The notes beneath the pieces were generated by a model, which was given only the letters and a program-made list of their open reading frames with translations, was not told where the DNA came from and did not search any database. From assembly GCA_024236155.1 (NCBI GenBank), contig JACKLA010000003.1:1-64000 (forward strand): a stretch of 64,000 nt of DNA, in the 5' to 3' direction. How positions within the stretch are numbered: position 1 is the stretch's first letter; each line of letters starts with the position of its first letter. The stretch comes from Sphingomonadaceae bacterium (lineage in GTDB: Bacteria; Pseudomonadota; Alphaproteobacteria; Sphingomonadales; Sphingomonadaceae). Position numbers and translations under genes: made by a program. Shown here piece by piece: positions 51,959-61,206 of this stretch.

Positions 51959-52534
51959 TCAAGCGATCTCATCCAGTTTCTCGATTTGAGCTTTCAGCTT
52001 GCGCGCCGTCCTGCGGTTGAGCCACGCGACACCCACGAATATGGCGGCGATAAGCGCAGCGGACGGAGCGACCCTTATCAATGCACCTCCCCAACCAAAT
52101 TGCTGGGCGAGAGATTGCGTCGAGGCTGCAACGATCAGCGACATGCCAGGAATCAACGGTCCGATATACCATCGCGGAACGCTGGTTAATGCGACACGCT
52201 GATGTTCGAGTTGAGCACGCAGATGGGTGCGGCAGTCATCTTCCGGCCTGCGCTGCACGGTGCTTGCGCGGTAGTACAGGTTGGCAAGTATTACCACTGT
52301 ACCAATTATCCCTGCCAACCAGCCCAGCGCGAGGAAGGCATGACCCGCATTCGACGCGGCCCACGCGCTACGCGCAAAAAGCACTATGACGATTGCCCCG
52401 GCCAGAAACTCGATAAGGTTTCGTCGCCGGATCTGCCGTTCGAATACGCCTGCCCTCAACGCAAGTTCCGCGCTGTCGGTAAAGCGGGAATCGGGAGAGA
52501 GGGCGCCCCATTGCTCGATCAGTTTGTCGCTCAT
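51959..52534 (-). CDS. Membrane protein, candidate anti-sigma factor
   Basis: A 191-residue protein with four hydrophobic segments: about 41-57 and 67-84, then 125-140 and 155-172. The cytoplasmic N-terminal 38 residues (MSDKLIEQWGALSPDSRFTD...) lack the HxxxCxxC zinc motif of ZAS anti-sigma factors. It sits directly after the ECF sigma gene, with two bases between, and the N-terminal soluble part could hold the sigma factor. That role is inferred from position. Confidence 0.65.
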   Translation of the reverse strand: MSDKLIEQWGALSPDSRFTDSAELALRAGVFERQIRRRNLIEFLAGAIVIVLFARSAWAASNAGHAFLALGWLAGIIGTVVILANLYYRASTVQRRPEDDCRTHLRAQLEHQRVALTSVPRWYIGPLIPGMSLIVAASTQSLAQQFGWGGALIRVAPSAALIAAIFVGVAWLNRRTARKLKAQIEKLDEIA

Positions 52535-52536
52535 CG

Positions 52537-53061
52537 TCAGTGGTTCCCTTCGGATGGGGTATCAAAGGCGCGGGCGATGAGTGCCTTGATCCTGTGTATT
52601 CTCACCTGCACCGCATTTGTAGAAAGACCTGCAATCTCGGCAATTTCAGTGCCGCTTTGGCCCTCGAGCCACAGAAGTATGACCTGCCGATCAAGCGGTT
52701 GGAGTGTGGGTAGAAGTGCCCGAATCCGCCCCAACGCATGTTGTTCTGCGAGCTGGCGCTCAGGGTCATGCAGAGCAGGGAGATCATCGATTGCATCGAG
52801 CGTGACCAGTGCCGGTCGACGCATTTGTGCCGCGACATGATCTGCGGCGACGTTATGAGCAACGCGAAAGACCCAGGTTTTGAGCGAACATCGTCCATCG
52901 AACCGGGCAAGGCTTTGCCAGATCGCAGCATGAATTTCCTGCTCCAGATCGCGGGATTTGTCGCGGTCGAGCTCTACAGCCAGCGCAAGCCGCGCGATTG
53001 CCGGCGCAAATTTACTGCCGGCTTCCTTGTATAGCTCGGATCGATCTGCACCGCTGTCCAT
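52537..53061 (-). CDS. ECF-type sigma factor
   Basis: A 174-residue ECF sigma factor. Region 2 is DLEQEIHAAIWQSLARFDGR and SLKTWVFRVAHNVAADHVAA. Region 4 has LQPLDRQVILLWLEGQSGTE and the helix-turn-helix IAEIAGLSTNAVQVRIHRIK. The start follows AAAGGTG. Its two downstream genes, a membrane protein and an exported serine hydrolase, are its likely controllers or targets. No clear GGAAC-type promoter is visible upstream. Confidence 0.92.
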   Translation of the reverse strand: MDSGADRSELYKEAGSKFAPAIARLALAVELDRDKSRDLEQEIHAAIWQSLARFDGRCSLKTWVFRVAHNVAADHVAAQMRRPALVTLDAIDDLPALHDPERQLAEQHALGRIRALLPTLQPLDRQVILLWLEGQSGTEIAEIAGLSTNAVQVRIHRIKALIARAFDTPSEGNH

Positions 53062-53125
53062 GCACCTTTAGTCCTGCGGTGGCGGAAAAACTTACGATGG
53101 CGCCATGATTTTCTTGTTTTCGTCC

Positions 53126-55102
53126 CTACGCATCGATCATCTCGCGATCCACCTCGCCTGCGCGGTTCTGGATGAAGTTGAAGCGGTGTTCGGGGTTGCG
53201 GCCCATGAGTTCGTCGACGAGCCGCGTGACGGCGGCGCGATCCTCGAATTCGGGGGGCAGAGTGATCCGCACGAGTGATCGTGTTTCCGGGTCCATGGTG
53301 GTTTCGCGCAGCTGCGCAGGGTTCATTTCGCCCAGGCCCTTGAAGCGGCCGACTTCGACCTTCTTGCCCTTGAACACGGTCGCTTCCAGCTCTGCGCGGT
53401 GTGCATCGTCGCGGGCATAGCGGCTCTCTTTCCCGGCGGTGAGGCGATAGAGCGGGGGCTGGGCGAGAAACAGGTGCCCCTTGCGCACGACCTCGGTCAT
53501 TTCCTGGAAGAAGAAAGTCATCAGCAGCGTCGCGATGTGCGCCCCGTCGACATCGGCATCGGTCATGATGATGATGCGGTCGTAACGCAGATTGTCCGGG
53601 TTGCAGTCCTTGCGCGTACCGCAGCCCAGCGCGAGGCCGAGATCGGCGATTTCGGCATTGGCCCGGATCTTGTCGGCGCTGGCGCTGGCGACGTTGAGGA
53701 TCTTGCCGCGGATCGGCAGGATCGCCTGCGTCTTGCGGTTGCGCGCCTGTTTCGCACTGCCGCCCGCGGAATCGCCCTCGACGATGAACAGTTCGGTTTC
53801 AGCGTCCGTCTCACCGCTGCAATCGGTCAGCTTGCCGGGCAGGCGCAGTTTCTTGGCGCTGGTCGCGGTCTTGCGCTTTATCTCGCGTTCCTGCTTGCGG
53901 CGCAGGCGCTCGTCCATCCGCTCCATCACCTGCCCGAGCAGCGCCTTGCCGCGTTCCATATTGTCGGTCAGGAAGTGGTCGAAGTGGTCGCGCACCGCAT
54001 TTTCGACCAGGCGCGCGGCTTCGGGCGAGGTCAGGCGGTCCTTGGTCTGCGACTGGAACTGCGGATCGCGGATAAACACGCTGAGCATCACCTCAGCCCC
54101 GGTCATCACATCGTCTGCAGAGATGTCCTTTGCCTTCTTGGTGCCGGTCAGGTCGCCGAATGCCCGCAACCCCTTGGTCAGCGCGGCGCGAACGCCTTGC
54201 TCATGCGTCCCGCCATCGGGCGTCGGCACGGTGTTGCAATACCAGCTGGTCGATCCTTCGGACCATAGCGGCCATGCGACGGCCCATTCTACGCGCCCCT
54301 GATCGTCGGCGAAATCCTGCCGCCCGGTGAAGGGCTGGGCGGTCACACATTCACGCTCGCCGATCTGTTCGGCGAGGTGGTCGGCGAGGCCGCCGGGGAA
54401 CTTGAATGTTGCCTCTGCCGGGACATCGTCCGAGACAAGGCCCGGTGCGCATTTCCAGCGGATTTCGACCCCGGCAAAAAGGTAAGCCTTAGACCGGGCA
54501 AGCTTGAACAGGCGTGCGGGTTTGAACTGCCGGTCACCGAAAATCTCGCTGTCGGGCGTGAAGGTGACGGTGGTCCCGCGCCGGTTGGGTGTCGCGCCCA
54601 GCTTTTCTATCGGGCCTAGCGTCTGCCCTTTGGAGAATTCTTGCGCATAGAGCTGTTTGTCGCGCGCGACCTCGACGCGGGTGTGGCTGGACAGCGCATT
54701 GACCACGCTGACGCCCACGCCGTGGAGGCCGCCAGACGTTGCGTAGGCCTTGCCCGAGAACTTGCCGCCCGAATGGAGCGTCGAGAGGATCACTTCGAGC
54801 GTCGACTTGCCGGGAAACTTGGGGTGCTCGTCCACCGGAATCCCGCGCCCGTTATCGGCGATGGAAAGGCGGTTCCCTTCCTCAAGGCTGACCTCAATCC
54901 GCGTCGCATGGCCTGCCACCGCCTCGTCCATCGCATTGTCGAGCACTTCGGCAGCGAGGTGGTGCAGCGCACGGTCATCGGTGCCGCCGATATACATGCC
55001 GGGGCGCCGGCGCACCGGTTCGAGACCCTCGAGGACCTCGATCGAGGAGGAGTCGTAATCGCCGCTCGAGGAGGGCGTGCCTTCAAACAGATCGTCAGAC
55101 AT
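53126..55102 (-). CDS. parE: DNA topoisomerase IV subunit B
   Basis: A 658-residue type IIA topoisomerase subunit. The GHKL ATPase domain has EVLDNAMDEAVAG, IADNGRGIPVD and the lid TSGGLHGVGVSVVNALS. The TOPRIM domain has EGDSAGGSAKQARNRKTQAI and MTDADVDGAHI. The length and the QARNRKTQAILPIRGKILNV stretch fit ParE rather than GyrB, which has the insert of the longer form. The start at 55102 is the ATG; an in-frame GTG is 6 bases earlier. Confidence 0.95.
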   Translation of the reverse strand: MSDDLFEGTPSSSGDYDSSSIEVLEGLEPVRRRPGMYIGGTDDRALHHLAAEVLDNAMDEAVAGHATRIEVSLEEGNRLSIADNGRGIPVDEHPKFPGKSTLEVILSTLHSGGKFSGKAYATSGGLHGVGVSVVNALSSHTRVEVARDKQLYAQEFSKGQTLGPIEKLGATPNRRGTTVTFTPDSEIFGDRQFKPARLFKLARSKAYLFAGVEIRWKCAPGLVSDDVPAEATFKFPGGLADHLAEQIGERECVTAQPFTGRQDFADDQGRVEWAVAWPLWSEGSTSWYCNTVPTPDGGTHEQGVRAALTKGLRAFGDLTGTKKAKDISADDVMTGAEVMLSVFIRDPQFQSQTKDRLTSPEAARLVENAVRDHFDHFLTDNMERGKALLGQVMERMDERLRRKQEREIKRKTATSAKKLRLPGKLTDCSGETDAETELFIVEGDSAGGSAKQARNRKTQAILPIRGKILNVASASADKIRANAEIADLGLALGCGTRKDCNPDNLRYDRIIIMTDADVDGAHIATLLMTFFFQEMTEVVRKGHLFLAQPPLYRLTAGKESRYARDDAHRAELEATVFKGKKVEVGRFKGLGEMNPAQLRETTMDPETRSLVRITLPPEFEDRAAVTRLVDELMGRNPEHRFNFIQNRAGEVDREMIDA

Positions 55103-55159
55103 AGCCACGGCTATAGGCTGCGGATTCGCCGCCTCACAAGCAGGACTTGCGCTTTATCG

Positions 55160-56338
55160 TCAGTCCTCGAACGTGGTCGGTGCGGCCGAGACGATCACCA
55201 CCTGACCGTTGCGGATTTCACGCACCTCCATCGCGCGTTCGATCACCCCGTTCTGCTGGAAACGGAACGGGCCATCCAGACCGAGGAAGCCACCGTCTTC
55301 GCGCAGCTGGCGCACGGGGAAATTATTTCCGACCTTCCAGTCGCGCGCCACCCGCAGGGTCAGCAGCACGCTGTCATAACCAAGCGTGGCGATGCGATAG
55401 GGCTGGGCGCCAAAACGGTCCTTGTAGCTGTCCGAAAAGCGTTTGAAGCGCGAATCCGAGATGGCGGAGAAATACATGCCGCGCAGCGAAGGCGTGCGCG
55501 TCACCCCGCTTTCACCGCTGAGCAATTCGGTACCAAGCAGCAGGGCCGCGCCGCGCCCGCCCGGTTTGAGTTCATTCGCCGCCATAGCCGTAAGTCGCGA
55601 ACCATCCGCGATCAGGACGGTGTTGAAGCCGCCGCGCTGTTGCAGGCGCTGGGCGGCGCTGACAATCGAGGTGTTGCCGCGGTCGTAACGCTCTGTCGCG
55701 ACCATGCGCCCACCTGCGCCGACAACTGCGGTCTGGAATGCAGCTTCGATCTGCTTGCCATACTCGCCATCGGGAATGATTGCCGCAAAGTCGGTGGCCC
55801 CGTTCTGGCGCGCATAGCCGACTGTGCGTTCGACCGATTGTGCGGGAATCTGGCCCATTACGAACACGTCCGGCCCGGCAATGCTGGCATCGTTGGAATA
55901 GGTGATTACCGGCACATCCGCCGGGCGCGCTTCGGCCAGCACCTGGGGAACATTGTCCGCTACCAGCGGGCCAAGGATCAGCTTGTTGCCATCGGCCACG
56001 GCCTTGCGTGCAGCGGCACGAGCTCCGGTCGAGGTGTCGTAGGTCGTAATGCGCAGATTGCTCGCATTGGTATCGAGCAGGGCCATGGTCGCAGCATTGG
56101 CGATGGCATTGCCGACCGGACCGTTCTCACCCGTCATCGGTACCAGCAGGGCTATCCGGTGGCGGGTGTTGTCACCGCTGGGCAGGGCCGTGTCGCTCGG
56201 TACGCTGGTCGAGGTATCGGGGACATCCGGCGTGCTTGTCGAAGTGTCGGGCGCGGTCGGGATGACCTTACACCCGGCGAGGAACACCGTCGCCGCTGCT
56301 ATCGCGAAACCGCGCCGATTCATCCAAAAACGCTTCAT
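55160..56338 (-). CDS. Penicillin-binding-protein activator (LpoA/LppC) lipoprotein
   Basis: A 392-residue lipoprotein: MKRFWMNRRGFAIAAATVFL with lipobox LAGC. A Pro/Ser/Thr-rich linker (about 25-55) precedes a periplasmic-binding-protein fold from about 60, with HRIALLVPMTGENGPVGNAI and LGYDSVLLTLRVARDWK. Alphaproteobacterial LppC/LpoA-like proteins lack the TPR domain of E. coli LpoA, as here. Divergent from rsmI, the usual arrangement. Confidence 0.88.
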   Translation of the reverse strand: MKRFWMNRRGFAIAAATVFLAGCKVIPTAPDTSTSTPDVPDTSTSVPSDTALPSGDNTRHRIALLVPMTGENGPVGNAIANAATMALLDTNASNLRITTYDTSTGARAAARKAVADGNKLILGPLVADNVPQVLAEARPADVPVITYSNDASIAGPDVFVMGQIPAQSVERTVGYARQNGATDFAAIIPDGEYGKQIEAAFQTAVVGAGGRMVATERYDRGNTSIVSAAQRLQQRGGFNTVLIADGSRLTAMAANELKPGGRGAALLLGTELLSGESGVTRTPSLRGMYFSAISDSRFKRFSDSYKDRFGAQPYRIATLGYDSVLLTLRVARDWKVGNNFPVRQLREDGGFLGLDGPFRFQQNGVIERAMEVREIRNGQVVIVSAAPTTFED

Positions 56339-56379
56339 TTCTTGCCGACCCCTCATATTCTGGTCCATGGATCGCGGCT

Positions 56380-57228
56380 GTGACGCGCAATCCCGAAATA
56401 GAATCCCTGTCTCCCGGCCTCTATATAGTCGCGACGCCGATTGGCAATCTTGGCGACATTACGTTGCGGTCGGTCGATGTGTTGAGCCGATGCGATGCAG
56501 TTGCGTGCGAAGATACGCGTGTGACGGGCAAATTGCTCAAGCATCTGGGCATCTCGAAGCCGCTGTTGCGCTACAACGATCACAGCAAGGACAGTGATCG
56601 CCGCCGGATTCTCGACATCCTGGACACGCAGGCGGTGGCGCTGGTCAGCGATGCCGGGACACCGCTGATATCGGACCCTGGCTACAGGCTGGTGCAGGAT
56701 GCGCAGGAGGCTGGGCGTATGATCACCAGCCTGCCGGGCGCCTGTGCGGCGGTGGTCGGGCTGACGCTTTCCGGCCTGCCGAACGACCGCTTCCTGTTCG
56801 CAGGTTTCCTGCCCAACAAGGACAAGGCCCGGCGCGAAACGCTGGAGGAACTGGCCGCAGTCGATGCCAGCCTGATCTTTTACGAAAGCGGGCCGCGACT
56901 GGTGAAGTCGCTGGAGGTATTGGGCGAAGTCATGCCCGCGCGCGATGTCGCCGTGGCGCGCGAATTGACCAAACTCCATGAAGAATGTCGGCGCGGCCCG
57001 GCTGCCGAACTGGCAGAACACTACACCCGGCATCCGCCGAAAGGCGAGATCGTCCTGCTGGTCGGCCCACCCGCAGCGATGAAGGTGGATGCGGTGGATG
57101 CAGACGCCTTGCTGCTTGCCGCGCTCGAAACCAGCAAGGCCTCGCAGGCCGCCGCCGGGGTGGCTCGGAAGACCGGCATGGACCGCAAGCAGCTTTATGC
57201 GCGGGCAATGGAACTGCGCGGCAAATGA
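56380..57228 (+). CDS. rsmI: 16S rRNA 2'-O-ribose C1402 methyltransferase
   Basis: A 282-residue tetrapyrrole-methylase-fold enzyme. It starts with GTG (MTRNPEIESLSPGLYIVATP). Motifs include GNLGDITLRSVDVLSRCDAV, ACEDTRVTGKLL, SDAGTPLISDPGYRLV and PGACAAVVGLTLSGLPNDRF. The stop overlaps the yraN start as ATGA. Confidence 0.95.
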   Translation: MTRNPEIESLSPGLYIVATPIGNLGDITLRSVDVLSRCDAVACEDTRVTGKLLKHLGISKPLLRYNDHSKDSDRRRILDILDTQAVALVSDAGTPLISDPGYRLVQDAQEAGRMITSLPGACAAVVGLTLSGLPNDRFLFAGFLPNKDKARRETLEELAAVDASLIFYESGPRLVKSLEVLGEVMPARDVAVARELTKLHEECRRGPAAELAEHYTRHPPKGEIVLLVGPPAAMKVDAVDADALLLAALETSKASQAAAGVARKTGMDRKQLYARAMELRGK

Positions 57229-57575
57229 AGCGCCAGATTGCCGAACGCAGCGGTCGGGATGGCGAAAAGCGCGCGGCGGCATGGTTGAGGCTGAAAGGCT
57301 GGTCGATCCTGGGTAGCCGGGTAAAGACACCGGCGGGAGAGATTGACCTGATTGCAAGGCGCGGATCGCTGATTGCGTTCGTAGAGGTCAAATGGCGCCG
57401 GAAGAGCGAAGACCTCGATCATGCGATTGACGAATATCGCCTGTCGCGGGTGGTAGCAGCGGCGGAGGCGGTGGCGCACAAATACGCCTTGAACGGGGAG
57501 GATATCCGTATCGACGTGATCCTGCTTGCACCCGGCAGCTTCCCACGCCACATCGCCAACGCATACCAGCCTTAG
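57225..57575 (+). CDS. yraN: YraN-family (UPF0102) endonuclease-like protein
   Basis: A 116-residue restriction-endonuclease-fold protein. AERSGRDGEKRAAAWLRLKG, GEIDLIARRGSLIAFVEVKW (the E-x-K core) and RIDVILLAPG are family hallmarks. The molecular role is unknown. Coupled to rsmI. Confidence 0.93.
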   Translation: MKRQIAERSGRDGEKRAAAWLRLKGWSILGSRVKTPAGEIDLIARRGSLIAFVEVKWRRKSEDLDHAIDEYRLSRVVAAAEAVAHKYALNGEDIRIDVILLAPGSFPRHIANAYQP

Positions 57576-57622
57576 GCCGGTCCCAAGTCAGACATAGGCC
57601 TGAGCCAGACATAGGAATGACA

Positions 57623-58579
57623 ATGACCCTGCGCGTAGCTGTCCAGATGGACCCGATCGAAACGGTCAACATTGCCGGGGATTCAAGCTTTGCGCTGATG
57701 CTGTCGGCGCAGGCACGCGGGCATGGTGTCTGGCATTACGATGTGTCTACGCTCGCTTACGAGGATGGCAGGATCACCGCATGGGCGCGCCCGCTGACGG
57801 TCCAGCGCGTGGAAGGCGCTCATTTCGAATGGCAGGGTGAACTGGCGAAGATCGATCTTGCCCGCGATATCGATGTCATCCTGATGCGGCAGGATCCGCC
57901 GTTCCACCTCGGCTATATCAGCGCGGCGCTGCTGCTTGACCGGCTCAGGGGGGAGACGCTGGTGGTCAACGATCCGCGCGAGGTGATCAACGCGCCGGAA
58001 AAGATGTTCGTGCTCGACTATGCCCGGTTCATGCCGCCCACACTGGTCGCGCGCAGGCTGGAGGATATTCGCGAATTCCAGAAGAAGCACGGTGCGGTGG
58101 TGGTCAAGCCGCTGCACGGAAACGGCGGCAAGGCGATCTTCCGTATCGATGCCGACGGCACCAACCTTTCCGCCCTGTCCGAAGTGTTCAACCAGACATG
58201 GCCGGAACCGCATATGGTCCAGCCTTTCATCCCCGAGGTAAGCGAAGGGGACAAGCGCATCGTGCTGGTCGATGGCGAGGTCACAGGTGCAATCAATCGC
58301 GTGCCGGGCAAGGGCGAATTCCGCTCCAACCTTGCGCAAGGCGGTTATGCCGAAGCGACCACGCTAACCGCGCGTGAAGAGGAAATCTGCGCCGCGATGG
58401 GGCCCGAACTCAAGCGGCGCGGGCTGGTCTTCGTCGGGATCGACGTGATCGGCGGCAAATGGCTGACCGAAATCAACGTCACCAGCCCGACCGGTATTGT
58501 CGCGATCGACAAATTCAATGGCACAGACACACCCGCATTGATCTGGGATGCGATCGAGCGGCGTCACGCGGTGATGTAA
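57623..58579 (+). CDS. gshB: Glutathione synthetase
   Basis: A 318-residue ATP-grasp enzyme joining gamma-glutamylcysteine and glycine. The start at 57623 (MTLRVAVQMDPIETVNIAGD) has better ribosome-site spacing than the ATG six bases earlier. Motifs include LMRQDPPFHLGYISAALLLD, VVNDPREVINAPEKMFV, KPLHGNGGKAIFRID and EINVTSPTGI. Confidence 0.97.
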   Translation: MTLRVAVQMDPIETVNIAGDSSFALMLSAQARGHGVWHYDVSTLAYEDGRITAWARPLTVQRVEGAHFEWQGELAKIDLARDIDVILMRQDPPFHLGYISAALLLDRLRGETLVVNDPREVINAPEKMFVLDYARFMPPTLVARRLEDIREFQKKHGAVVVKPLHGNGGKAIFRIDADGTNLSALSEVFNQTWPEPHMVQPFIPEVSEGDKRIVLVDGEVTGAINRVPGKGEFRSNLAQGGYAEATTLTAREEEICAAMGPELKRRGLVFVGIDVIGGKWLTEINVTSPTGIVAIDKFNGTDTPALIWDAIERRHAVM

Positions 58580-59476
58580 TCAATCCTTCTCGCGCGGGTG
58601 GGCGTTGCGATAGGTGTCGAGCAGGGTTGCAGCATCGACCTTGGTGTAAATCTGTGTCGAGCCGAGGCTGGCATGGCCGAGCAGTTCCTGCAGGCTCCTG
58701 AGGTCCGCGCCGGCGCCCAGTAGATGCGTTGCAAAGCTGTGGCGCAGGGCATGCGGGGTGGCTGTGGCAGGCAGGCCGAGTGCCTTGCGCGCCTGTGCCA
58801 TTGCCTTTTGCACCATGCCCGGATTGAGCGGGCCGCCCTTGGCTCCGAGGAACAGCGGCCCGTCCCCGGTGATCGGCCAGGGGCAATGGCGGGCATATTC
58901 CTCCACCGCCTCGCGAACGATCGGCAGGATCGGGACGACGCGCTGCTTGTTGCCCTTGCCGGTCACGGTCAGCGTTGAACCAAGCGGAATGTCACTGCCT
59001 TTCAGCGACAGCGCCTCGGCAATGCGCAGGCCCGCGCCATAGAGCAGCAACAGCACCGCCCGGTCTCGCGCCCCGATCCAGCCTTCCTTGCTCGTATCGG
59101 CAACCAGTTCGGCCAGGTTGCGCGCATCGTCGGGCGTGACGGGGCGGGGCAGGCCCTTTTTCAGGCGCGGACCGCGCAGGCCGGGAAGGCGGGCATCGTT
59201 TTGGCCGGACTGCGCCGCAGCAAAGGCAATGAACGCCTTGATTGCCGAAAGCTCGCGCGCGACCGATGCATTGCCCAGCCCCTCTGCCCGGCGCGATGCG
59301 AGATAGCGGCGCAGTTCGGGGCCGTCGATCCGGGCGATCTGCGTCCAGCTTGTGTGCTCGCGGTAATCCAGCAACCGGGCCGCCGCCGCCCCATAGGCGC
59401 GCACGGTGTGCGGCGAGCGCCGCCGGTGCTGCGTCAGATGGTCGCGCCATTGTTCGAGGAAATCGGCCTTGGTCAT
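58580..59476 (-). CDS. xerC: Tyrosine recombinase XerC
   Basis: A 298-residue Xer recombinase that resolves chromosome dimers at dif. The catalytic set is visible: Arg in LYGAGLRIAEALSL, Lys in VTGKGNKQRVVP, HxxR in PHALRHSFATHLL, His in LLGHASLGSTQ and the Tyr nucleophile in QIYTKV. The SAM-like N-terminal domain is present. It overlaps hemW by ATGA. It is a housekeeping Xer, not the integrase of the element at the left edge. Confidence 0.93.
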   Translation of the reverse strand: MTKADFLEQWRDHLTQHRRRSPHTVRAYGAAAARLLDYREHTSWTQIARIDGPELRRYLASRRAEGLGNASVARELSAIKAFIAFAAAQSGQNDARLPGLRGPRLKKGLPRPVTPDDARNLAELVADTSKEGWIGARDRAVLLLLYGAGLRIAEALSLKGSDIPLGSTLTVTGKGNKQRVVPILPIVREAVEEYARHCPWPITGDGPLFLGAKGGPLNPGMVQKAMAQARKALGLPATATPHALRHSFATHLLGAGADLRSLQELLGHASLGSTQIYTKVDAATLLDTYRNAHPREKD

Positions 59477-60624
59477 GTGGCGACCAGCTCACCCGAAACG
59501 ACCTCGCCCAGCAGCGCATCGAGCACGGCCATGCCTGCCGGGGTTGCTCCGATCCGCCCATCCTTGTCCCACAGGAAACCGAGATTGCCGTAGAATGCAA
59601 CGCGTTCGCTATCGACGAGGGTGCTTTCGGGGATGTGAAAACGGGCGCTCAACCCGGCCAGGTCGATCCCTTCGCGCAGCCGCAGGCCCATCATCAGCGC
59701 TTCGCTTGCACTTTCCGCAGCCACAAGCGCGCGCTCCTCGACCAGACCGTTGCTGTTGGCGGCGATGGCATCGAGCCAGTTTTCCGGTTTGCGATGGCGC
59801 TGTGTCGCCATGCACCCGCGCCTGCCATGCGCGCCGGGACCGATGCCGATATAGTCCTGGTATCGCCAATAGGTCAGGTTATGGCGGCTCTCCTGTCCAG
59901 GCGCCGCATGGTTGCTCACCTCATAGGCAGGCAGGCCTGCGGCATTGGTCAGTTCCTGTGCCAGTGCGAACAGATCGGCTGCAGGATCATCCTCCAAGGG
60001 GGTGAACACCCCGCGCCGCACATCGGTTGCGAAGCGGGTGCCGGGTTCGATCGTCAGCTGGTAGAGCGACAGGTGGTTCGTCCCGAAGCCAAGCGCGCGT
60101 TCCAGTTCTGCACGCCACATCCCGGCACTCTGGCCGGGGCGGGCATAGATCAGGTCGAAGCTGGTGCGCGCAAAGCAGGATTGCGCGGTATCGAGCGCGG
60201 CAAGGCTCTCCGCCACATTGTGCAACCTGCCAAGGAACCGCAACGTCTCATCGTCGAGCGACTGGAGGCCTAGCGACACGCGGTTCACGCCCGCCCTGGC
60301 AAGATCGGTGAAGTTGTCAGCCTCCACAGAGGATGGATTGGCCTCCAGCGTGATCTCGATTTGCGGATCGAAACCCCACAGGCGCTCCGCCTCTTCCAGC
60401 AACCGCTCAACCAGACTGGGCGGCATCAGCGAAGGCGTGCCGCCACCGAAGAAGATCGATGTCAACGGGCCGGTATCGGCCAGCGCATGCTCATGGCGCA
60501 TGTCGGCCAGCATCGCGCGCTCCCACAGCGCGTGGTCCACGCCATCGCGGACATGGCTGTTGAAGTCGCAATAGGGGCATTTCTTCAGGCAGAACGGCCA
60601 GTGGATGTAGAGCGCGCGGGCCAT
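59473..60624 (-). CDS. hemW: HemW-like radical SAM protein
   Basis: A 383-residue radical SAM protein. The 4Fe-4S motif is in LYIHWPFCLKKCPYCDFNSH (CxxxCxxC). FFGGGTPSLM, LEANPSSVE, GVNRVSLGLQSLDDETLRFL and the C-terminal HemW domain are also visible. The extra Cys of true coproporphyrinogen oxidase HemN is absent, as expected for the heme chaperone HemW. Start of the hemW-xerC pair. Confidence 0.93.
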   Translation of the reverse strand: MARALYIHWPFCLKKCPYCDFNSHVRDGVDHALWERAMLADMRHEHALADTGPLTSIFFGGGTPSLMPPSLVERLLEEAERLWGFDPQIEITLEANPSSVEADNFTDLARAGVNRVSLGLQSLDDETLRFLGRLHNVAESLAALDTAQSCFARTSFDLIYARPGQSAGMWRAELERALGFGTNHLSLYQLTIEPGTRFATDVRRGVFTPLEDDPAADLFALAQELTNAAGLPAYEVSNHAAPGQESRHNLTYWRYQDYIGIGPGAHGRRGCMATQRHRKPENWLDAIAANSNGLVEERALVAAESASEALMMGLRLREGIDLAGLSARFHIPESTLVDSERVAFYGNLGFLWDKDGRIGATPAGMAVLDALLGEVVSGELVAT

Positions 60625-60678
60625 GGTAAGCCTATTCTTTCAGCCCGGGTTAACCGCGACAAGCCCAAACCGTTCGCG

Positions 60679-61206
60679 ATGGGACGGGTCGCTCAAATTT
60701 TCGCTCTTGGCGCGATATCGCTCGGTGCAATGGCCGGGGCAGCGATTGCGGGTGCCAGCCTCCATCCCTTCGACCGCGAATTGCTCGAAACGCACAATGA
60801 TGCCCGGCGCGATTTCGGCAGCAAGCCATTGCGCTGGAGCGATGATCTGGCTGCCGATGCCCGCGCTTACGCCAAGGTGATGGCCCGGACCGGCAAATTC
60901 GATCATTCGCCTGCCAGCACACGGCGCGGCGTGGGGGAAAACCTCTGGATGGGAACCGACCGGACTTTCACCGCAAGCGACATGATCGGGGCCTTCGTGG
61001 GCGAGAAACGCTATTTCAAGCCGGGCAAGTTCCCCGATGTTTCCAACACCGGCAACTGGGTCGATGTGGGGCATTACACCCAGGTTGTCTGGCCGTGGAC
61101 CGAGGAAGTCGGCTGCGCCGTGGCGAGCAATGGCGGGCACGAATACCTTGTCTGCCGTTATCGCCCGACCGGCAATATCTACGACTGGCCTATCGCCCCG
61201 AAATAG
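60679..61206 (+). CDS. CAP/SCP-domain secreted protein
   Basis: A 175-residue exported protein, with MGRVAQIFALGAISLGAMAG as signal peptide. The CAP domain has LETHNDARRDFGSKPLRWSD (CAP motif, His and surrounding), GKFDHSP, GVGENLWMG, GHYTQVVWPWTEEVGCA and CRYRPTGNI. It shows the plant PR-1-like pattern. The function in bacteria is unknown. It stands on the plus strand between hemW and rdgB, which usually lie together. Confidence 0.93.
   Translation: MGRVAQIFALGAISLGAMAGAAIAGASLHPFDRELLETHNDARRDFGSKPLRWSDDLAADARAYAKVMARTGKFDHSPASTRRGVGENLWMGTDRTFTASDMIGAFVGEKRYFKPGKFPDVSNTGNWVDVGHYTQVVWPWTEEVGCAVASNGGHEYLVCRYRPTGNIYDWPIAPK

Noticed and set aside
54641..56383. Plus-strand open frame of 580 codons
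   Set aside because: It is antisense to parE and the LpoA-like gene, which are well supported. Codon composition is that of a complement frame.
58580..59476. Tyrosine recombinase as the integrase of the left-edge element
   Set aside because: It is a housekeeping XerC, coupled to hemW and 54 kb away from the tRNA site.
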